NCBI GenBank assembly: GCA_003523085.1
Contig: DPHD01000077.1
Location: forward strand, 74,325 to 81,735
Source: Oceanospirillaceae bacterium
GTDB lineage: Bacteria > Pseudomonadota > Gammaproteobacteria > Pseudomonadales > Balneatricaceae
DNA: 7,411 nt
Reading direction: 5' to 3'
Shown here: piece by piece, positions 5,819-7,411 of the stretch
How the letters are laid out: the number at the start of each line of letters is the position of its first letter
Numbering within the stretch: position 1 is the stretch's first letter
The notes under the pieces: generated by a model
The model's input: the letters and a program-made list of their open reading frames with translations, nothing else
Told to the model about the DNA's origin: nothing
Database searches by the model: none
Position numbers and translations under genes: made by a program

Positions 5819-6925
5819 ATGACACAACACACTTACGCACCTGGCACGCATCCAGACATGCCGCCACCAAAAGGCACAGTGGGCCCCATACATTGGCTTC
5901 AGCAGAATCTATTCTCTTCTGCTTCTAATTCAATTGTGACCCTGTTGGCAATCTATTGCCTATACCTGACTGTGCCATCGGCAATCAGCTGGTTATTTTT
6001 GGACGCCACTTATGTAGGCTCCACGCGCAAAGACTGCGCCTCAGATGGTGCATGTCTGGCCTTTATCGGCGAACGTTTTAATTTATTTGTATACGGTTTC
6101 TACCCCGTGGAGCAACGCTGGCGTGTCAACTTAGCCACTGTCTTATTGTTTGTTGCAGGCGCATCGGTGCTGTGGGACAAAATGCCTGCCCGTAAACATA
6201 TGATGAAGTTTGCCATGCTTTACCCGTTCATTGGCGCTTGGTTATTGAGCGGCGGTTTGCTGGGTTTGGAGTACGTTGGCACACACCTTTTTGGTGGCCT
6301 AATGCTCACCCTTGTTATTGGTGTAACTGGTATTGTATTCTCCCTACCGCTGGGCATTCTGTTGGCCCTAGGCCGTCAGTCTAAACTGCCTATTATCAAG
6401 TACTTCTGCATAGGCTTTATTGAGTTCATGCGTGGCGTACCTTTGATTACCTTATTATTTGTAGCCTCCACCATGCTCAGCTACTTCCTACCTCCAGGAA
6501 CCACCTTTGACTTATTGTTGCGGGTATTGATCATGGTAACTTTATTTTCCTCAGCCTATATGGCCGAAGTAATCCGAGGCGGTTTGCAGGCATTGCCTAA
6601 GGGTCAAATTGAGGCAGCTGATTCACTGGGCTTGAACTATTCCCAGGCCATGCGTTTGATTATTTTGCCACAGGCGTTAAAGATTTCTATTCCGGGTATC
6701 GTCAACACCTTCATTGGCTTATATAAAGACAGCACATTGGTTATCGTCATCGGTTTGTTGGACCCACTGGGCATTGGCCGTGCATCTGTAGCCGACACCG
6801 CTTGGCTGGGCTTATCCACCGAGGTGTACTTGTTCGTAGCCATATTCTTCTTCCTTTCGTGCTTTGGTATGTCGCGCTATTCTCTTTACCTAGAGAACAA
6901 GCTCAATACCGGTCATAAACGATAA
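5819..6925 (+). CDS. aapM: Amino-acid ABC transporter permease, AapM/YhdY type
   Basis: This is the second inner-membrane permease subunit, pairing with AapQ. Its 368 residues match E. coli YhdY (about 367) and are near AapM (about 384). Hydrophobic segments lie at about 38-60, 104-119, 129-150, 156-185, 196-222, 232-250 and 333-350. The first outward loop carries Cys73 and Cys79 in KDCASDGACLAFIGERF, a cysteine pair I recall as typical of AapM proteins. The family motif EFMRGVPLITLLF is at 202-214. The EAA loop reads LPKGQIEAADSLGL (259-272), followed by ILPQALKISIPG (282-293). It starts 12 bases after aapQ with a good Shine-Dalgarno. The proline-rich start (HPDMPPPKGTVGPIHW) resembles the N-termini of AapM homologues. 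No frameshift or missing motif is seen. Confidence 0.94.
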   Translation: MTQHTYAPGTHPDMPPPKGTVGPIHWLQQNLFSSASNSIVTLLAIYCLYLTVPSAISWLFLDATYVGSTRKDCASDGACLAFIGERFNLFVYGFYPVEQRWRVNLATVLLFVAGASVLWDKMPARKHMMKFAMLYPFIGAWLLSGGLLGLEYVGTHLFGGLMLTLVIGVTGIVFSLPLGILLALGRQSKLPIIKYFCIGFIEFMRGVPLITLLFVASTMLSYFLPPGTTFDLLLRVLIMVTLFSSAYMAEVIRGGLQALPKGQIEAADSLGLNYSQAMRLIILPQALKISIPGIVNTFIGLYKDSTLVIVIGLLDPLGIGRASVADTAWLGLSTEVYLFVAIFFFLSCFGMSRYSLYLENKLNTGHKR

Positions 6926-6936
6926 CAACTAATTTT

Positions 6937-6942
6937 TAAGGG
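6937..6942 (+). promoter_or_regulatory. aapP ribosome binding site
   Basis: TAAGGG in the 25-base aapM-aapP gap lies eight bases before the ATG at 6951 and supports that start. No promoter or terminator is visible in the gap. Confidence 0.65.
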
Positions 6943-6950
6943 TTTCTCTA

Positions 6951-7411
6951 ATGTCAGAAGCACAAAGCAATTCATCTACAGAACACTGTATTGAAATTCG
7001 TAACATGAACAAGTGGTACGGCGACTTCCACGTTCTTAAAAATATTAACCTAGAAGTCTGCAAAGGCGAAAAGATCGTTATTTGTGGTCCTTCAGGTTCT
7101 GGCAAATCAACCATGATTCGCTGCATTAACCGTTTGGAAGAGCACCAACAAGGTGACATCATTGTGGATGGCACCGAACTAACCAACGACTTAAAAAACA
7201 TTGACGCTGTACGCCGCGAAGTGGGCATGGTGTTCCAACACTTTAACCTGTTCCCACACCTGACCGTGTTGGAAAACTGTACGCTTGCGCCAATTTGGGT
7301 CCGCAATACTCCCAAGGCAGAAGCCGAAGCAACCGCTATGGAATTCTTAGAACGCGTTAAGATTCCTGAGCAGGCACACAAATACCCTGGTCAGCTTTCT
7401 GGTGGTCAGCA
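6951..7411 (+). CDS. aapP: Amino-acid ABC transporter ATP-binding protein, AapP type (3' end outside window)
   Basis: This cytoplasmic ATPase powers the AapQ-AapM channel as a dimer. The first 153 codons are visible, of roughly 250 expected. The protein opens with a short polar tail (MSEAQSNSSTEHC), then CIEIRNMNKWYGDFHVLKNI, typical of polar amino-acid transporter ATPases. Walker A is GPSGSGKST (46-54), followed by MIRCINRLEEHQQGDIIVDG (55-74). The Q-loop is MVFQHFNLFPHLTVLEN (93-109, Gln96). The ABC signature LSGGQ (149-153) is the last complete motif, with two bases of the next codon present. Walker B and the H-loop histidine lie beyond the edge, so completeness cannot be confirmed. The start is chosen from the Shine-Dalgarno eight bases upstream; Met19 would cut into the conserved fold. 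The 25-base gap after aapM marks it as the fourth gene of the operon. Confidence 0.95.
   Translation, partial: MSEAQSNSSTEHCIEIRNMNKWYGDFHVLKNINLEVCKGEKIVICGPSGSGKSTMIRCINRLEEHQQGDIIVDGTELTNDLKNIDAVRREVGMVFQHFNLFPHLTVLENCTLAPIWVRNTPKAEAEATAMEFLERVKIPEQAHKYPGQLSGGQ

Noticed and set aside
5707..5928. Open frame of 73 codons on the + strand across the aapQ-aapM junction
   Set aside because: It lies in another frame over the 3' end of aapQ and the 5' end of aapM, both clearly coding, and has no recognisable domain. The small + strand frame at 2473-2661 inside recG was dropped for the same reason.
1..7411. Mobile element, CRISPR, toxin-antitoxin, defence system or other undescribed system
   Set aside because: Every gene belongs to a recognised housekeeping or transport family, all lie on one strand in conventional order, and I saw no terminal repeats, direct-repeat arrays, integrase, transposase or tRNA-like sequence.

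Overview
This window looks like an ordinary chromosomal segment of a gammaproteobacterium of moderate GC content. The evidence is the end of a SpoT-type (p)ppGpp synthetase/hydrolase gene followed directly by recG, a neighbourhood found in many gammaproteobacteria. In Escherichia coli trmH lies between the two; here it does not. I cannot name a genus from the sequence alone.

Layout, all on the + strand: (1) positions 1-1137, the C-terminal part of spoT, cut by the window's left edge; (2) 1149-3206, a complete recG with every expected helicase motif; (3) 3207-3473, a 267-base AT-rich gap with no gene, holding a strong sigma70-like promoter (TTTACA, 17 bases, TATGAT) and a predicted leader of about 130 bases with several small hairpins and a near-perfect Shine-Dalgarno; (4) 3474-7411, a four-gene polar amino-acid ABC transporter operon of the Aap/Yhd type: aapJ (periplasmic binding protein), aapQ and aapM (permeases) and aapP (ATPase, cut by the right edge just after LSGGQ).

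AapJ captures amino acids in the periplasm and delivers them to an AapQ-AapM channel, which an AapP dimer powers. The sequence suggests unequal expression within the operon. aapJ has the best ribosome binding site and codon use typical of very highly expressed genes. It is followed by an 11-bp stem capped by a UUCG tetraloop, then a second stem-loop just before aapQ, whose own ribosome binding site is poor. aapQ, aapM and aapP are closely spaced (12 and 25 bases).

I see no mobile element, CRISPR array, tRNA, rRNA or gene of unknown function, and no convincing undescribed system. The points worth a second look are regulatory structure (the aapJ leader, the J-Q intergenic stem-loops, a possible operator pair), an eight-C tract inside recG, and the direct spoT-recG junction.
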